From the NCBI GenBank assembly GCA_025403435.1, contig CM046354.1, positions 23,160,728 to 23,224,727 on the forward strand: a DNA stretch of 64,000 nucleotides, read 5' to 3'. Origin of the DNA: Artocarpus heterophyllus. Its lineage: Eukaryota; Streptophyta; Magnoliopsida; Rosales; Moraceae. Under the pieces are notes generated by a model. It made no database searches. It was given only the letters and a program-made list of their open reading frames with translations, and was not told the origin of the DNA. Made by a program: the position numbers and the translations under genes. Positions 36,838-50,250 of this stretch are shown piece after piece (the first letter of the stretch is position 1; each line of letters begins with the position of its first letter).

Positions 36838-38462
36838 CCTGGTTTTCATGTAAATTTATGAGTTTGTGATCTTGCTATATATATAAATTATGTGATCTTG
36901 ATCTCTCCCATGCTTGAATTTAATTTTTTAAAGAGTTAGCATTCTGGGTTTCTATATATTTATGTATGTTGTCATGGATTATATGGTAAATGTTTATTAA
37001 TTAATTATGATTGATTAAATTGTTATTTAATTATTAATTAATTGATTAATTTGTACCGATTATGGTTCCTTAGAGGTTAGAATGTGTATCTAGGTTTTTC
37101 ATGTAATTAGAAGGTGGTTTATTATCGCCATCTAAGAATTATTATTTAATTTTAAATTTGTAAGATTTATGTAATTAAATAACCATTCAGAGTAGAAACG
37201 GATCTAACAGACAGATCAGGAAGACGAATCAAGAAAATGGAGATGACAGCGGTTCCAAAGGTATTTCCTGAGTCCCTAAATTTTTATGCTTTTGAATTGT
37301 TGAAAATAAGATTGAAAAACTAAGCAAAAAACATCTTTTGGAAAAAATGTGATTTCTACTTGATCGGCAGGCCAAACCTCCAGTTCGACAAGCTGTCCGC
37401 AGGGCGAATTTTAGCCAACTCTAGTGGCAGGCCGAACTTTCAAGTTTAGCATGTTGAAGACTTATGACCAACAGGTCGATCACACAGATCGGCATGCCAA
37501 CAAAGAGCTATTGTTTTCAGAAAAGGTGTGTTTTTCGATGCAATTTTGAATTTATTTTTGAGACAATTATGAAAAACATGAAATTTTGTGATGACTGAAA
37601 ATAATGAAGTATTTGATCTATACAGGATTGAAGACTTAAAGATGTATACCACATGAAGATAGATACAACTAGAAGATTTAAGGGTGAAGAATAGATAATA
37701 TGTTTCGATTAATCTTTTGTAATCCTTAATTTCTTTTCTCTAGGGTGGAATCATAATATTACAATTATTTATTATTATTTTGTTTTTAGCTTTGCATGAT
37801 TGCTTTGCTTGTCTGCATAATAATATGATTTGTCATGTATATTGATAACATGTCATATAGAATAGGGAGTGCCCCTCATTAAAAATTGTTCATGCATTTT
37901 CTTAAAAATAAAACCTTGATTTTAAAAGATTAAGTGAGAGAAGGTTTTCAAAGAGAGGACCTACGGCCTCCATCGTTGGTCCATAGGTAGCACATGGTGG
38001 TTCCGACCCCTTAGAAGGGACTTCATCATGTACCGGGTTAGATCTCCAAGAGGATAAGGTATTTTAGCATGTTTTATCATTGCACACCCCTAGGTGATGA
38101 TTATAAATCATGGATAAAATATTAAAATGATGGTTATACACTTATGTTGATTTAATTATTAACCTTCCTTAGGAGCTATGTTAATAAAATTGATGGCTAA
38201 AGAAACGATTATTAATATATGCTGGATCATATGGGTCTTGGATGGCGTATATTAATCAGGAGGAGATCTGTGTTCTTAATTAAATTTGGCAAGTTTCCCC
38301 TAGGCAGCTTGTTGAATTCTGAGTTGGGAATTATCGTTGTAAGATTGTGATATTTTCAAGGTTTTGACACATAAACACATTTGTATGTTTACTTGCTTGT
38401 GTTATCTTACTAAATTATTATGGTATATTTGCTTATGATTGATATATGATTCTTTATTGTAG
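36838..38462 (+). other. C2 leader
   Basis: Non-coding; collinear with the C3 leader. Contains decayed palindromes (about 37362-37500) and the CACCCCTAGG-type motif (38083). Confidence 0.75.
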
Positions 38463-41400
38463 ATGTCTAGAAATGCTTTATCTTTGATACTCGATAAAAA
38501 CCAATTAACTGGTGAGTTTTTTAATGATTGAAAACAGAACCTAAATATCGTCCTATCCTTTGAGAAATTGAAATTCGTGTTGACAACTCCGTGCCCTCTC
38601 GAGCCTACAGGGGATTCTAATAATGAGCAAATCCAAGCGTATGATCGTTGGAAGGATGCTAACGATCAGGCCCACTGTTAAGTTATGGCCAGCATGAATA
38701 ATGTGCTATAGGCTCAACATGAAGATTATAAGACTACAAAGCAAATCTTGGATAATCTTGAAGACATGTTTGGAGGCCAGGCCCTAACAAAATGCCAAGG
38801 GGCACTTTGGAAACTCTTAAACTACAAACAAAGATCGGGGACTCCTATGAAGGAGCATATGATGCTGGTCATGGGTTACCTCGTTGAGGCACAAACCAAT
38901 GGAGCTGACATAGATGCTGAAACACGGATGACTATGGTCTTTTAGACTATGTTAAAGGAGTTTATCCTATTTAGAGCTACATTTAAATTTAAGCAATAGG
39001 CGAGATATGACCTTGACTAAGCTAATGAAGAAGTTATGAGAGTTTGAAAATCTAATTAGGGAAACTCCTGCAAGTGGTGAGGCCAACTTGACAACTGCAT
39101 CTAGTTCCAATCCCAATCTTGGGAATGGAAAGAAGCAAAGGGCAAAGAACAGGAAGTCTTCTATTCCTGCAAATGGCAAGAACAAGAAGAAGAAAAATAA
39201 GAACTTAAAGAAGCTCAAGAGCTTTTTTTGTGAAAAGGTCAGGCACATCAAGAAGAATTGCAAGGACTTCCTTTTCCGAGGAGATAGGTGTGATCTTCTG
39301 GTTATTGAAACTTGTTTGGTTGAGGAATCCCATGACACTTGGGTCATAGATTCTGGAGCAACAAATCATATTTGTGTTTCTCTACAAGGGTTCAAAGAAT
39401 CGAGAAGTTTGTTGCATGAAGACTTCACGCTTTGGATGGGCAATGGATCCTTAGTGTTGGCTAAAGCAATGGGAGACATCCATCTTTATTTTGATAATTA
39501 TAGAAGTTTAATTTTGTGAGATTGTTTTTATGTTCCTAAACTTAAAAGGAATTTAATTTCTGTAGCTTGTTTATTTAAAGATTCTTATGTAGTTTCTTTT
39601 AATAATAAAGTGGTGATTCGTAAAAACAAATCTTTTATCTGTGATGGATGGATGCAAAACAATCTTTGTTTTATTAAACCTAAGATGGACATACTACTTA
39701 ACACTGAGGTTAATGATAATAACTCTAAAAGACGTAAAACTTCTTAGTTTAATAAGAATTATCTTTGGCATTTGCAATTAGGTCAAATTAACCTAAATAG
39801 GATTCCAAGATTGGTAAGGGATGGACCTTAAGTCACTAATGTGAATCTTGTTTGGAGGGTAAAATGACTAAAAGACCATTGGGATCAAAGGGCAATAGGG
39901 CCAAAAGGGTTCTAGAACTTGTACATAGTGATGTTTGCGATCTTATGAATATCCAGGCACGAGGAGGGTATGAATACTTCATCACTTTTATTGATGATTA
40001 CTCAAGGTATGGATATGTCTACCTAATGCACCCCAAAGGGAAACTTATGGCAAGTTCAGGGAGTTTTAGGCTGAAGTGGAAAAGCAATTGGGTAAGCTCA
40101 TAAAGGCACTTCGATCCGATTGAGGTAGTGAATACCTTCCTAATAAGTTCTTAGAACACTTATTAGAGAATAGGATTTTATCCCATTTGACTACGCTCAG
40201 CACTCCGTAGTAGAATGGCGTAGCTGAGAGAAGAAATAGGACTTTATTGGACATGGTTATGTCCATGATGAGTTATTCATCATTGCCTTTATCCTTTTGG
40301 GGATATGCACTACAAACAACATATTATCTTTTGAACAATATGTCTTTAAAATCGGTTCCTAAAACTCCTCACAAGTTGTGGATGGGGAAGAAGACATCCT
40401 TAAACCATATTTACATATGGGGATGTCCCGTTCATGTTCTGTATAAGGAAGCGAATAAGTTGGAAGCACATTTAGAAGTTTGTGTGTTTGTAGGATATCC
40501 AAAAGGGACTAAAAGGGGGATCGAAAGGAAAATAAAGTCGGTTTCAACTAATGCAACATTCCTTGAGGAAAGTTATATGGACAACTTTAAGTCTCGAAGT
40601 AAAATGGTACTTGAGGAATTGGGGAGTGATTCAATCACTCAGAGGAATCTGAATGAAACTGTTCCAATCAATGTAGAAAAACCAACCGAATAACAACCTA
40701 TGGGGCTTTGGCATAGTGGGAGGATCAAGGTCAAACCGAAAGGTATATGTTCAATGGTGAAACCTTCTTGGCTGAACCAGTTGAATATGACAAGAATCCT
40801 TACACTTACAAAGAGGCTATGGAGGATATTGATTCAAAACTCTGGGCAAAAGCTATGAACACTAAGATGAAGTCTATGGAGACTAATCCGGTCTAGGAAC
40901 TTATAGATCTTCCTAACCCATACGGTGTAAATGGATCTATAAGAGAAAGAGAGGATTAAATGGAAAAGTCAAAACCAATACGGCTAGACTGGTAGCTAAG
41001 GGATACATGCAAAAGGAAGGAATCGATTATAAGGAAACCTTTTCGCCTGTAGCCATGCTTAAGTCCATCCACATTCTATTGTCCATAGCTACCACTCTTG
41101 ACTATGAGATTTGGTAGATGGATGTCAAGACAGCTTTTCTAAATGGCTATCTTGATGAGTCCATTTATATGGTATAGCCAAACGGGTTCAAGGCCAAGGG
41201 TCAGGAGGGTAAGGTTTGTAAGATGCTAAAGTCAATTTATAGACTTAAGTAGGCTTACTGTTTTGGGAACAAAAGATTTGATCAGGTGATAGAAACTTAT
41301 GGATTCAAACAAAATGTGGATAGACCATGTGTTTACAAACACATAAAAGATGGGAAGATGGTTTTTCTATTGCTCTATGTAGATGACATTCTGCTAATTG

Positions 41401-41662
41401 GCAATGACGTTAGGGTGTTGTCATCAGTCAAATTATAGTTGACCAAGAAATTTGACATGAAAGACTTAGGTGAAGCTAATTATGTACTCGGCATCTAAAT
41501 CTTTTGGGATAGGAAGAACAAAGTAATAGCTTTGTCCCAAGCTAGCTATATAGATAAAATTCTTAAGAGGTTTGCAATGTAGGATTTCAAGAAAGGTGGG
41601 CAATTATCTAGGTCTGGAATTACTCTTTCTAAGAAAGACTCACCAAAGTCTGATGAAGAAAG
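38463..41662 (+). pseudogene. C2 gag-pol, 5' part (gag to RNase H start), broken
   Basis: Collinear with residues 1 to about 1083 of the C3 polyprotein. Recognisable are gag, a zinc knuckle whose second Cys is still followed by a His-Cys pair (first Cys changed to Phe), the protease DSGA near 39350, integrase core pieces (39850-40330) and RT with YVDD near 41380. Numerous in-frame stops and some frameshifts break it. Most stops sit where C3 has Gln or Trp (for example 38710, 41116, 41176, 41250, 41500, 41580). It ends in the GAAAG target duplication (41658-41662) of G2. Confidence 0.9.
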
Positions 41663-41895
41663 TGTAACACCCCCCTTACGGATGCCACAGATGTTGTTAT
41701 ATTCATTCCTTAAAACTTTTAAGTCTAAGATAAACTATATGATTGAAACTTTATTTGAAAAACATACCCAGGATCTATGCATACATTTTTAATATATTAT
41801 AAATTACTTAATCATAAACATCCTTTAAATAGTTTGCCAATACCATTGTAAATTAAATCAACTTTTTAAAACATCATTAAAATAAACATACATAG

Positions 41896-42061
41896 TTCGG
41901 CAAGCCGAACTCGATCGGCAAACCGATGTTCAACCATCGGCAGGCCACCCGAGGATTTGCAAAACAGCGTTTCAAAATCAATAAAATCGGTAGGCCGATA
42001 CTGGACAATCGGTAGGCCGATTATTTCATCGGTAGTCTCACCAGTAATGGTCGGTAGGCCG
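41896..42061. repeat. Phased palindrome array near the U5 end of the G2 3' LTR
   Basis: Units such as TTCGGCAAGCCGAA and ATCGGTAGGCCGAT have centres near 41902, 41921, 41942, 41992, 42014, 42035 and 42056. Most steps are about 20-22 bp. Confidence 0.8.
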
Positions 42062-44637
42062 TCCGACCGACTATCAAAAATAAACAAAAAATTAATTTTT
42101 AAACAAGTTCCAATACTTCAAAGTGCGGAAACATTATACTCAAAAAGAAATTAAAAAAAAATATAAAACATAGTTCATAAGTTTTAAAAAGTTATTTCTT
42201 GGCGTCTTCCGTTTTTAATCCATCTTGCATAGCTCACACACCTTCCCTTGCCATCCATCTAATCCATTATATTCTTACCCTTATCTACAACATGATATAA
42301 AACTAAAATAAGCTAAAGCTTAGTAAGTACATTTCATATCTCACAAGTAAAAACAATTTATGAACATCATCATAGTAGTGCATCATGCACAAATTCATAA
42401 GGAACATATCTTTCATCATATTATCCATATTGAAACTTTGTTCATTTTATCGTAAGGGCCCAAGTGTTGCATCATAATCATCATTGTAGGCGCGCCGTCA
42501 TGAGAGGAGAAGGATGGCTAATCCTAAACCAAACATGACATCATAACATAACATAAACATGGGTATGCAACACGTATTTAAGTGATACTTATATATATTT
42601 ACTTTTATACTTTGAAATACGTCAACACCAAACATGCATAACTTTTAAACATTAGATCTTTCATAAGTATCATAGAATGAATCATCATAGTTATCATCAT
42701 AAACATAATTTCAAACTTTTACAACCACATCATGTTACAGGTGAGAATGCACTTACTTGTATAGTTTACTTAACCTTAATTTGCAAGTGACGTCGTCATA
42801 GTCTCGATGTACTCGCTCCTTAGTGTGTTCTTGTCATACATTCATTTAAAATAACAATTAACATTTATTTTCATGAGACCATGAAATCATTCAACACCAC
42901 ATTACATGTCTCAAATTTCCATAATACATCCCACATACATTCGTCTCTCAAAAACATTAATTCATAATATGTTTCATTAACCATAAAACATTAAAACAAA
43001 ACTATCAACATAAATGTTTCCTGACCTCTATGAATTCAAAGCTCAATAACTTAAAATTTACACTAAATTTGAGAACCAAAATTGGCAGGGACAAGGTTGG
43101 CATATAAACATAATATCATGATTTTTCATTACTCATAAAAATTTCATTTAACAATTTAAATAAATCACATATCATACAATACAAAATCTGCCAGCAATAA
43201 CAACACAGTGAGCAGTCCCTACCATTCACCTAATAAATTATTTACATCCCAAAATAATTCCATAAAAATCTTGCATTCAATAGACACTAAGAACTACAAC
43301 ATATCCAAAAATAACCTTTAAATAAATTCCATATAATCCAAAACCTGTGTTTGAATTCAAAGACAAAAACAACTATAAACAATTCAGTTAGTGAATTACA
43401 TGCAATAATTATTCTCAAACACATAAAATAAATTTATTTAGACTTCAAAATTCATATGACATTATATTAACATAAAAATGTAGTACCACAAAAATTCTTG
43501 TCACCAAATAAAATCATTTAATTATACAAAAACATCACACAACAAGCAGTCCAACAATTTACTGACAAAGCAGTCTCATAACCTAGTCTTAATTAAAATT
43601 CCATATCACATAAAATATTGATCAAATCATCACCAAACTTTTCAGTCCATAATTTAACATATACATGAACATATTTGTAAATTTTTGTAGAAAATATCGT
43701 TCATTTGCATTATGAACAAAAACTACATTTTTATGCAACATAGCCAATCAGCAACAATTCATTATGAGGTGCAGAGAATGAACATTTAATATCTCAGCCT
43801 ACACGACACCAAATGGCACAAAATTTGGGGCAACATCACATAGCACGTACATGAAAATCATATTAAAATTTCAGAGAAAACAAAGATTTGTAGACAGAGT
43901 TATGGAAGTCAGAACATAGAGACAATACAACGTTACCTATCAGCATTAATTAGCAGTAAGTGACAGAGATAAGAAAATTCATATCTCAACGTAGAAAAAT
44001 CCAATTGAGGTGAAATTTTGGGGGTTGGCACATAACAAATACATGAATAACATATTAAAACTTTAGGGCAAAAGGAGTTTTGTATAGAAAGATATAGTAG
44101 TCGGATTACAGGGTGTTCAAGATTCTAGAATTGCAGAGAAGAGTCTCTTACCTCAAAACAATTTCTTCTCAAGCTTCCTTCGAATTCATCCAAAGAAAGC
44201 TCAATATTTCTTTCAATTATTTGCAAGAGAATAAAGGAGAGAAGAGGAAAAGAAAACGTGTAGAGAATGAGAGAAAATGTCTGAGAAAAAGAGAGAGAGA
44301 TATATTGTTTATGTGAAAAGATGAGAATGACTTGCAAGAAGAGATATTCTTTTCCATATTATCATAAATTTTTTGACCAAATTCAAGGTAAAATTCATGT
44401 GAAAATGGAGAGAAATAGGGATAGTCAAATTGATTTGATATTCTTACCATATAACATAATTTTAAAAGAGGAAACCCTCATCAAATAATCCAATCAACTT
44501 AAAAGTCAAACATTTTATTTCCTAAAATGAGGAATCAATAAAAAAAAATGCCAATCAATCAAAATAAATCATCCAATCATCATAATTATCATTGTCACAA
44601 ATTTTGAGAGATTTCTGCTGACTACTAGTCAGTTGTC

Positions 44638-44722
44638 TTTGGCCTGCCAATGTTTCACTTTGGCCTGCCAAAGATGTGGGGTCCATCCTGCCGATGTACT
44701 TCCATCGGCTTGCCGATCTGCC
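44638..44722. repeat. Palindrome array near the U3 end of the G2 3' LTR
   Basis: Four units (TTGGCCTGCCAA twice, CCATCCTGCCGAT, ATCGGCTTGCCGAT). The matching region of the 5' LTR (52835-52943) has five units with different spacing. Confidence 0.75.
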
Positions 44723-44944
44723 TTACACACTAACGTTCAACAAAACATTAATTTATTACAAAATTATTATTAAACATACATCATAAATGACATGAACACT
44801 TTGAGCACATCAATTCGACGTGACCGTCACATGTCATAATACTCAAATAAGATAGTTAGTATCATTATATTATAACATATATCAACAAAGAAATTACTTA
44901 TCGTCGTTATTCTTCCATTACTTGAAAATTTGGTGGGTGTTACA

Positions 44945-44958
44945 ATTCTCCCCATCTT
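44945..44958 (-). promoter_or_regulatory. G2 polypurine tract
   Basis: AAGATGGGGAGAAT on the minus strand abuts the 3' LTR start TGTAACACC. Confidence 0.8.
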
Positions 44959-44980
44959 ATAAGAGTTTCATCCTCGAAAC

Positions 44981-47900
44981 TCAAAATAAATGTGGATACT
45001 TTGTTCTCATGTCATTTTCATGTTCCAATGTAGCTTCTTCCACATGGTGATTTCGCCATAGCACCTTGACCAATGGAATTTCTTTATTTCCCAAGGTCTT
45101 GGTTTTTCGATCTAAAATCTCTACTGGCTTTTCCTCATAGCTCAAGTCTTCTCGTATCTCGATCACTTGTGACTCAATCACATGCGTAGGGTCTGGGACA
45201 TATTTCTTGAGCATCAAAACATGGAACACATCATGCATTGCGGACATTTTTGAAGGCAACCTCAGCTGATAAGCTACTTTGTCTATCTACTTCACAATTT
45301 CTTAAGGTCTGATAAATCTTGGGCTCAATTTGCCTTTTTTCTCAAACCTCATAACTCCTTTCATCAGTGCAACTTTTAAAAACATAGATTCACCTGCGGC
45401 AAATTCTAAGGGTCTTCTTCTCTTATCAGCATAACTCTTCTAACGGATTTGAGCGGTCTCTATCCTACTTCTTATCAACTTTATCATCTCAGAGGTTTCG
45501 TTGATAAATTTAGTCCTTTGGGCGTTAATGATTTCCATCAACTTCTTTTCACCAACTTCATGCCAACATATAGGCGACCTGCATTTCCGCCCATATAGGG
45601 CCTCATAAGGCGCCATCCCAATTTTTGCCTGGTAGTTGTTGTTGTAAGCGAATTTCACTAATGGTAACATTTTACACCAACTGGTCTTGAAGTCGAGAGT
45701 ACAAGCTCGAAGCATATCTTCTAAGATCAAGTTTGTCCTCTCTATTTGGCCGTCTGTCTGAGGATGAAAGCTGTACTAAAGTGCAACTTGGTGCCCATCA
45801 CAGACTGCACACTTTTCTAACACTTGGATGTGAACCTGCCATCACGATCTGAGATAATAGAATTAGGGATTCCATGAAGTCATACAATCTTCTTGACATA
45901 GAGTTTCGCTAACCATTCCATAGAATAAGTGATCCTAATAGGGATGAAATGTGCTGTCTTCGTTAGTCGATCCACAACAACCCAAATAGTGTCATAATCG
46001 TTCCTAGTCCTAGCCAAACCGGTAATGAAATCCATTGCAATATCCTCCTATTTCCATTTCGGTATCTGGATTGATTGTAAATCATTGCTAGGTCTCTGGT
46101 GTTTAGCTTTCACTTGCTGGCATGTCAAACATTTCTTCAGATACATGGCAACATCACATTTCATTCCAAACAACCAGAAATTATCCCTTAGATTAATATA
46201 CATCTTTGTTGCACTGGATAAATTGAATAAGGAGTATCATGTATTTCCGCTAAGATCTTTTCCCTTAAACCATCAATGTTGGAAACACATAAGCGGTCCT
46301 TGAGGTACAGAGTTCCATCATCAGCAATTCAAAACTCTTCACATTTCCCATCTTTCATTTCTTGCTTAATCCTCGCAAGGCTTACATCTTGGTCTTGCTT
46401 ACCTCGGATCTCATCCAACAGCGTTGGAGCAAGAGCGAGTGCTGAAAGCTGCCCTGATATAAGTTGCAAACCGAAGTCCATAATTTCTTTCCTTAAGGGT
46501 TGAGACATTGCTTGCATTGACATCAGCGTAGCCGTTGTCTTCCTACTTAGAGCATCAGCCACTTGATTGGCCTTTCCAGGGTGATATAGGATTTCACAAT
46601 CGTAATCCTTCACCAACTCTAACCATCTCTGTTATCTCATGTTCAGGTCCTTCTGAGTGAAGAAGTACTTTAAACTTTGATGATTAGTGAAGATCTTGCA
46701 CTGAACCCCATATAAGTAATGTCTCCATATTTTCAATGCAAAAACAACTGATGCTAACTCGAGGTCATGAGTAGGATAATATTTCTCATAGTCCTTTAAT
46801 TGTCTTGATGCGTAAGCAATCACTCTATCATTCTGCATTAGGACTGCACCAAGGCCCATCTTAGATGCATCACTGTAAATCACAAATCTGTTACTTCCTT
46901 CTAGAATGGCCAAAACTGGAGTTGTCATTAGCCTCTTCTTCAGTTCTTGGAAACTCTTCTCACATGCTGTTGTCCATTCGAACTTCTTTCCCTTGCAGGT
47001 TAGATTCATGAGTGGTGTTGCTATCTTAGAGAAGTCTTCAATGAATCTCTGATAATAACTAGCTAGGCCCAAGAAACTCCTTATCTCACTTGCATTTGTC
47101 GGTTGTTTCTAGTTAAGAACAACCTCTACCTTAGTAAGGTCCACCATTATCCCTTCCTTTGATATTACGTGCCCCAAAAAAGACACTCTGTTGAGCCAGA
47201 ACTCACACTTGGAGAATTTTGCATATAGCAGGTGTCTTCTTAATGTCTCCAACACAATTCTTAGATGCTCTACATGTTCTTCTTGACTCTTCGAATAAAT
47301 AAGAATATCATTGATAAACCCAATGACAAATTTATTGAGGAAATCCTTGAATACTCGATTCATCAGGTCCATGAAGGCTACAGGTGCATTCATTAGACCG
47401 AAAGACATAACCACAAATTCATAGTGACCATACCTCGATCTAACGACTGTTTTCGGGATGTCTCCTTCTTTAATCTTCAACTAATGATATCTTGATTGCA
47501 AGTCAATCTTCGAGAACACAGATGAACCTTTTAGCTGATCAAATAAGTCATTGATTCGAGGCAAAGGGTACACATTCTTGATCGTTGCCTTGTTCAACTC
47601 CCTATAGTCGATACATAATCTCATAGATCCACCCTTCTTCTTGACAAATAGAACTGGAGCTCCCCACAGTGAGTGACTTGGCCTGATGAATCCTTTGTCA
47701 AGAAGTTCTTTTAGTTGAGAATGAAGCTCCTTTAACTATGCTGAGGCCATTCTATAAGGTGCCTTTGAGATCGGGTCGATGCCAGGAGCGAGCTCGATCT
47801 CGAATTCAACTTCTCTATCAGGAGGTAAGCTTGGCAGGTCATCTAGAAACACCTCTGGAAATTCTTGTACTACTACCACATCCTCAATTCTTGTCTTTTC

Positions 47901-49589
47901 TTCTTTACTTTTATCTACAATGTTCACTAGATAGCCCATGCAGTCGCTAGCTAGCAATTTCCTTGCTTTCATTACTGACAAAAACATGCTAGGTTTCTTT
48001 CTGGGCTCGCCCACATACACGAACTTTTGATCACCTTTTGGATGGAAGATCAACTTTCGTTTTTGGCATTCAATGGAAGCATTGTACTTGCTCAAAAAAT
48101 CCATTCCAAGAATCATGTCATAATCATACATGTCAATCACGATGAGGTCGACGAAAAGTTCCCTGTCAAAAATCCATAGAGGAACAATACGCATACAATG
48201 CGTAGATATCATCACTTCCAAGGAGGATAGTGTCGTAGTGAATCCCTGTCTCATAGGTTCTAAATGAACCCCTAACTTCTTAGCAAAAGACGACGATACA
48301 AAAGAATGTGTGGCACCTGTATCAAAGAGGACATATGTATTATTAGAAAGACTTGAGATCGGACCTATGACCACATTAGAGGCTTCAACAGCCACTTGTT
48401 CTTTCGTCATGGCATAGATGCGGGCATTAGGAGGTGGGGCTTTAAGTCTTCCCTGACTGATCAGTGGTCCTTCCAAGGCGGCTTACATCTGATGAAGTTG
48501 AGCTTAAGGAGCTTTCTGTTGGGCTTGAGCATTCGTCAAATTAGGACAATTCTTGACAAAATGATCTTCTTGCCCACAGATAAAACACTGGTTTGTTCCC
48601 ACACGGCATTCTCTAGGATGTTTCTTCCCACATTTGGTGCATGGCTGATACTGCCTACTGTTGATGTTGGGATGGCCACCATTGTGCCTCTTGTTGCCTT
48701 AGTTTTGCTGGTTCTGAGGATTACCCTTCCTCTTGTTATTCTTCCAGTTCTGGTTGTTGTTATTGTTGTTGTTGTTGTTGTTCCGGTGTAGAGGGCGGTT
48801 CTGGTTGTTTGTATTATTGGCTGGTTGACCTGACTGAGGCTGATTTCTTTTTAGCTTTGACAGGTTAAACTCAGCACGTTGGGCCCTCATAACAACCTGC
48901 TCTTGGCTTCTGGGTGGACTTGCCCCATCAACAAGTGTAGCAATCTCAGGCTTGAGAACTTTGATCAGTCTTTTAACCCTTTCACTTTCATTGCTAACCA
49001 TCCCTGGGCAAAGATGAGCTAATTGATCAAATTTTGCCACTACATCGGTAACCGACATGTCTCCTTGGCGCAAGATCTCAAACTCATCATAGTGCTTCCT
49101 AGTAATGTTCATGTGGAAAAACTTAGTGTTAAATTCATGAACGAAGTCATCCCAAGTCATCTCATCAACTTTCCTGCTCTGTTCAATTCCATCCCACCAA
49201 ATCCTAGCCTCCATGGTGAGGCAGTACGAAGCACAAAGAACCTTCTCATTGTTTGTGAAGCCGGTGAGTCTTAGAGTGGCCTCAATTGACTTTAGCCATC
49301 CTTGAGCGACAAGTGGATCCTTAGAACCTTCAAAATCAGTTGGCTTAACCCTCTTCCATCTGACTAAGAGCGGTTCCTGATAGGCCAATCTAGGTTCAGC
49401 AATAGGAGCCAGGACTTCTTTTTCTTGTGGCTGGGGAGGAGAAGGAGGCGGCACATCATTGCCTCGTCGTTCACCATCATGACCATTTTCCCTCAAGGCT
49501 GCAATTTCCCTTCTTTGTTCCTTAAGTTGTCTTTGCAGCTCAGCAATCATCGTCATAAGCCGTTCATTGGTCTGAGTGCGAGTTTGCAT
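44981..49589 (-). pseudogene. G2 gag-pol, Ty3/gypsy, broken
   Basis: Gag starts at ATG 49589 and runs 296 codons; it includes the retrotransposon gag domain and an Asn-rich tract from AAC repeats (about 48760-48785). After an in-frame TAA, a CCHC knuckle (CFICGQEDHFVKNC, about 48547-48588) follows. The protease motif DTGATHSF lies near 48310. RT, RNase H (YSDAS near 46870) and an IN start continue in the same frame, but interrupted by about eight stops (for example 48700, 48484, 47737, 47480, 47107, 46630). The RT catalytic FIDD reads FIND (about 47312), losing an Asp. Integrase is frame-shifted between about 46320 and 45730. Its C-terminal part (45730-45440) and a chromodomain-like tail (45259-44981, with VFHVLMLKKYVPDP) remain. 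Not functional. Confidence 0.9.
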
Positions 49590-49807
49590 TCTTCAACGGC
49601 CGTCCATAATTGATTACCTAAAAGAGTTATGAATTTAGGAACAATCTTCTAATTTATGAGATAGGTTTTCACTACAAGGCATTACTTATTACGCAACTAA
49701 ATCTTATACTTATCATCATACTTGCATCTCAACATATGACTATAAAACATACTTACTTGGAGGACTTAGACTGACATGTGATGATATAAATTGAAAACGA
49801 AAATCCT

Positions 49808-49818
49808 CTCTGATACCA
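49808..49818 (-). promoter_or_regulatory. G2 primer-binding site
   Basis: TGGTATCAGAG on the minus strand, complementary to the initiator tRNA-Met 3' end, 5 nt from the 5' LTR. Confidence 0.8.
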
Positions 49819-50056
49819 AAGCCTATAACGCCCCCTTACGGATGCTACAGATGTCGTTACATCATTCCTTAATACTTTTAAGTTTAAGATAAACTATATG
49901 ATTGAAACTTTATTTGGAAAACATACCCAGGATCCACACATATATTTTTTTTAATATATTATAAATTGCTTAATCATAAATATCCTTTACATAGTTTGCC
50001 AATACCATTGTAAATTAAATTAACTTTTTAAAACATCTTTCAAATCTACATACACA

Positions 50057-50250
50057 GTTCGGCAGGCTGAACTTGAGACTTTCGCAGGACGAACTCGATC
50101 GGTAGACAGATGTTCAACCATCGACATGCCTCCCGAGGCTGTGCAAAATAGCATTTCAAAATCAATAAAATTGGCAAGTCGATACTGGGCAATTAGCAGG
50201 CCAATTATTTCATCGATAGTCCGACCAGTAATGGTCTGCAGGTCGACCGA
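50057..50250. repeat. Palindrome array near the U5 end of the G2 5' LTR
   Basis: Degenerate versions of the 41896-42061 units (for example TTCGGCAGGCTGAA), plus one extra unit. Confidence 0.7.

Larger units (their letters stand above)
41663..44944 (-). repeat. G2 3' LTR
   Basis: 3.28 kb. Both ends carry palindrome arrays of the same core found in the copia family (41896-42061 and 44638-44722). It differs from the 5' LTR by many substitutions and small indels, including gain or loss of whole array units. Confidence 0.9.
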
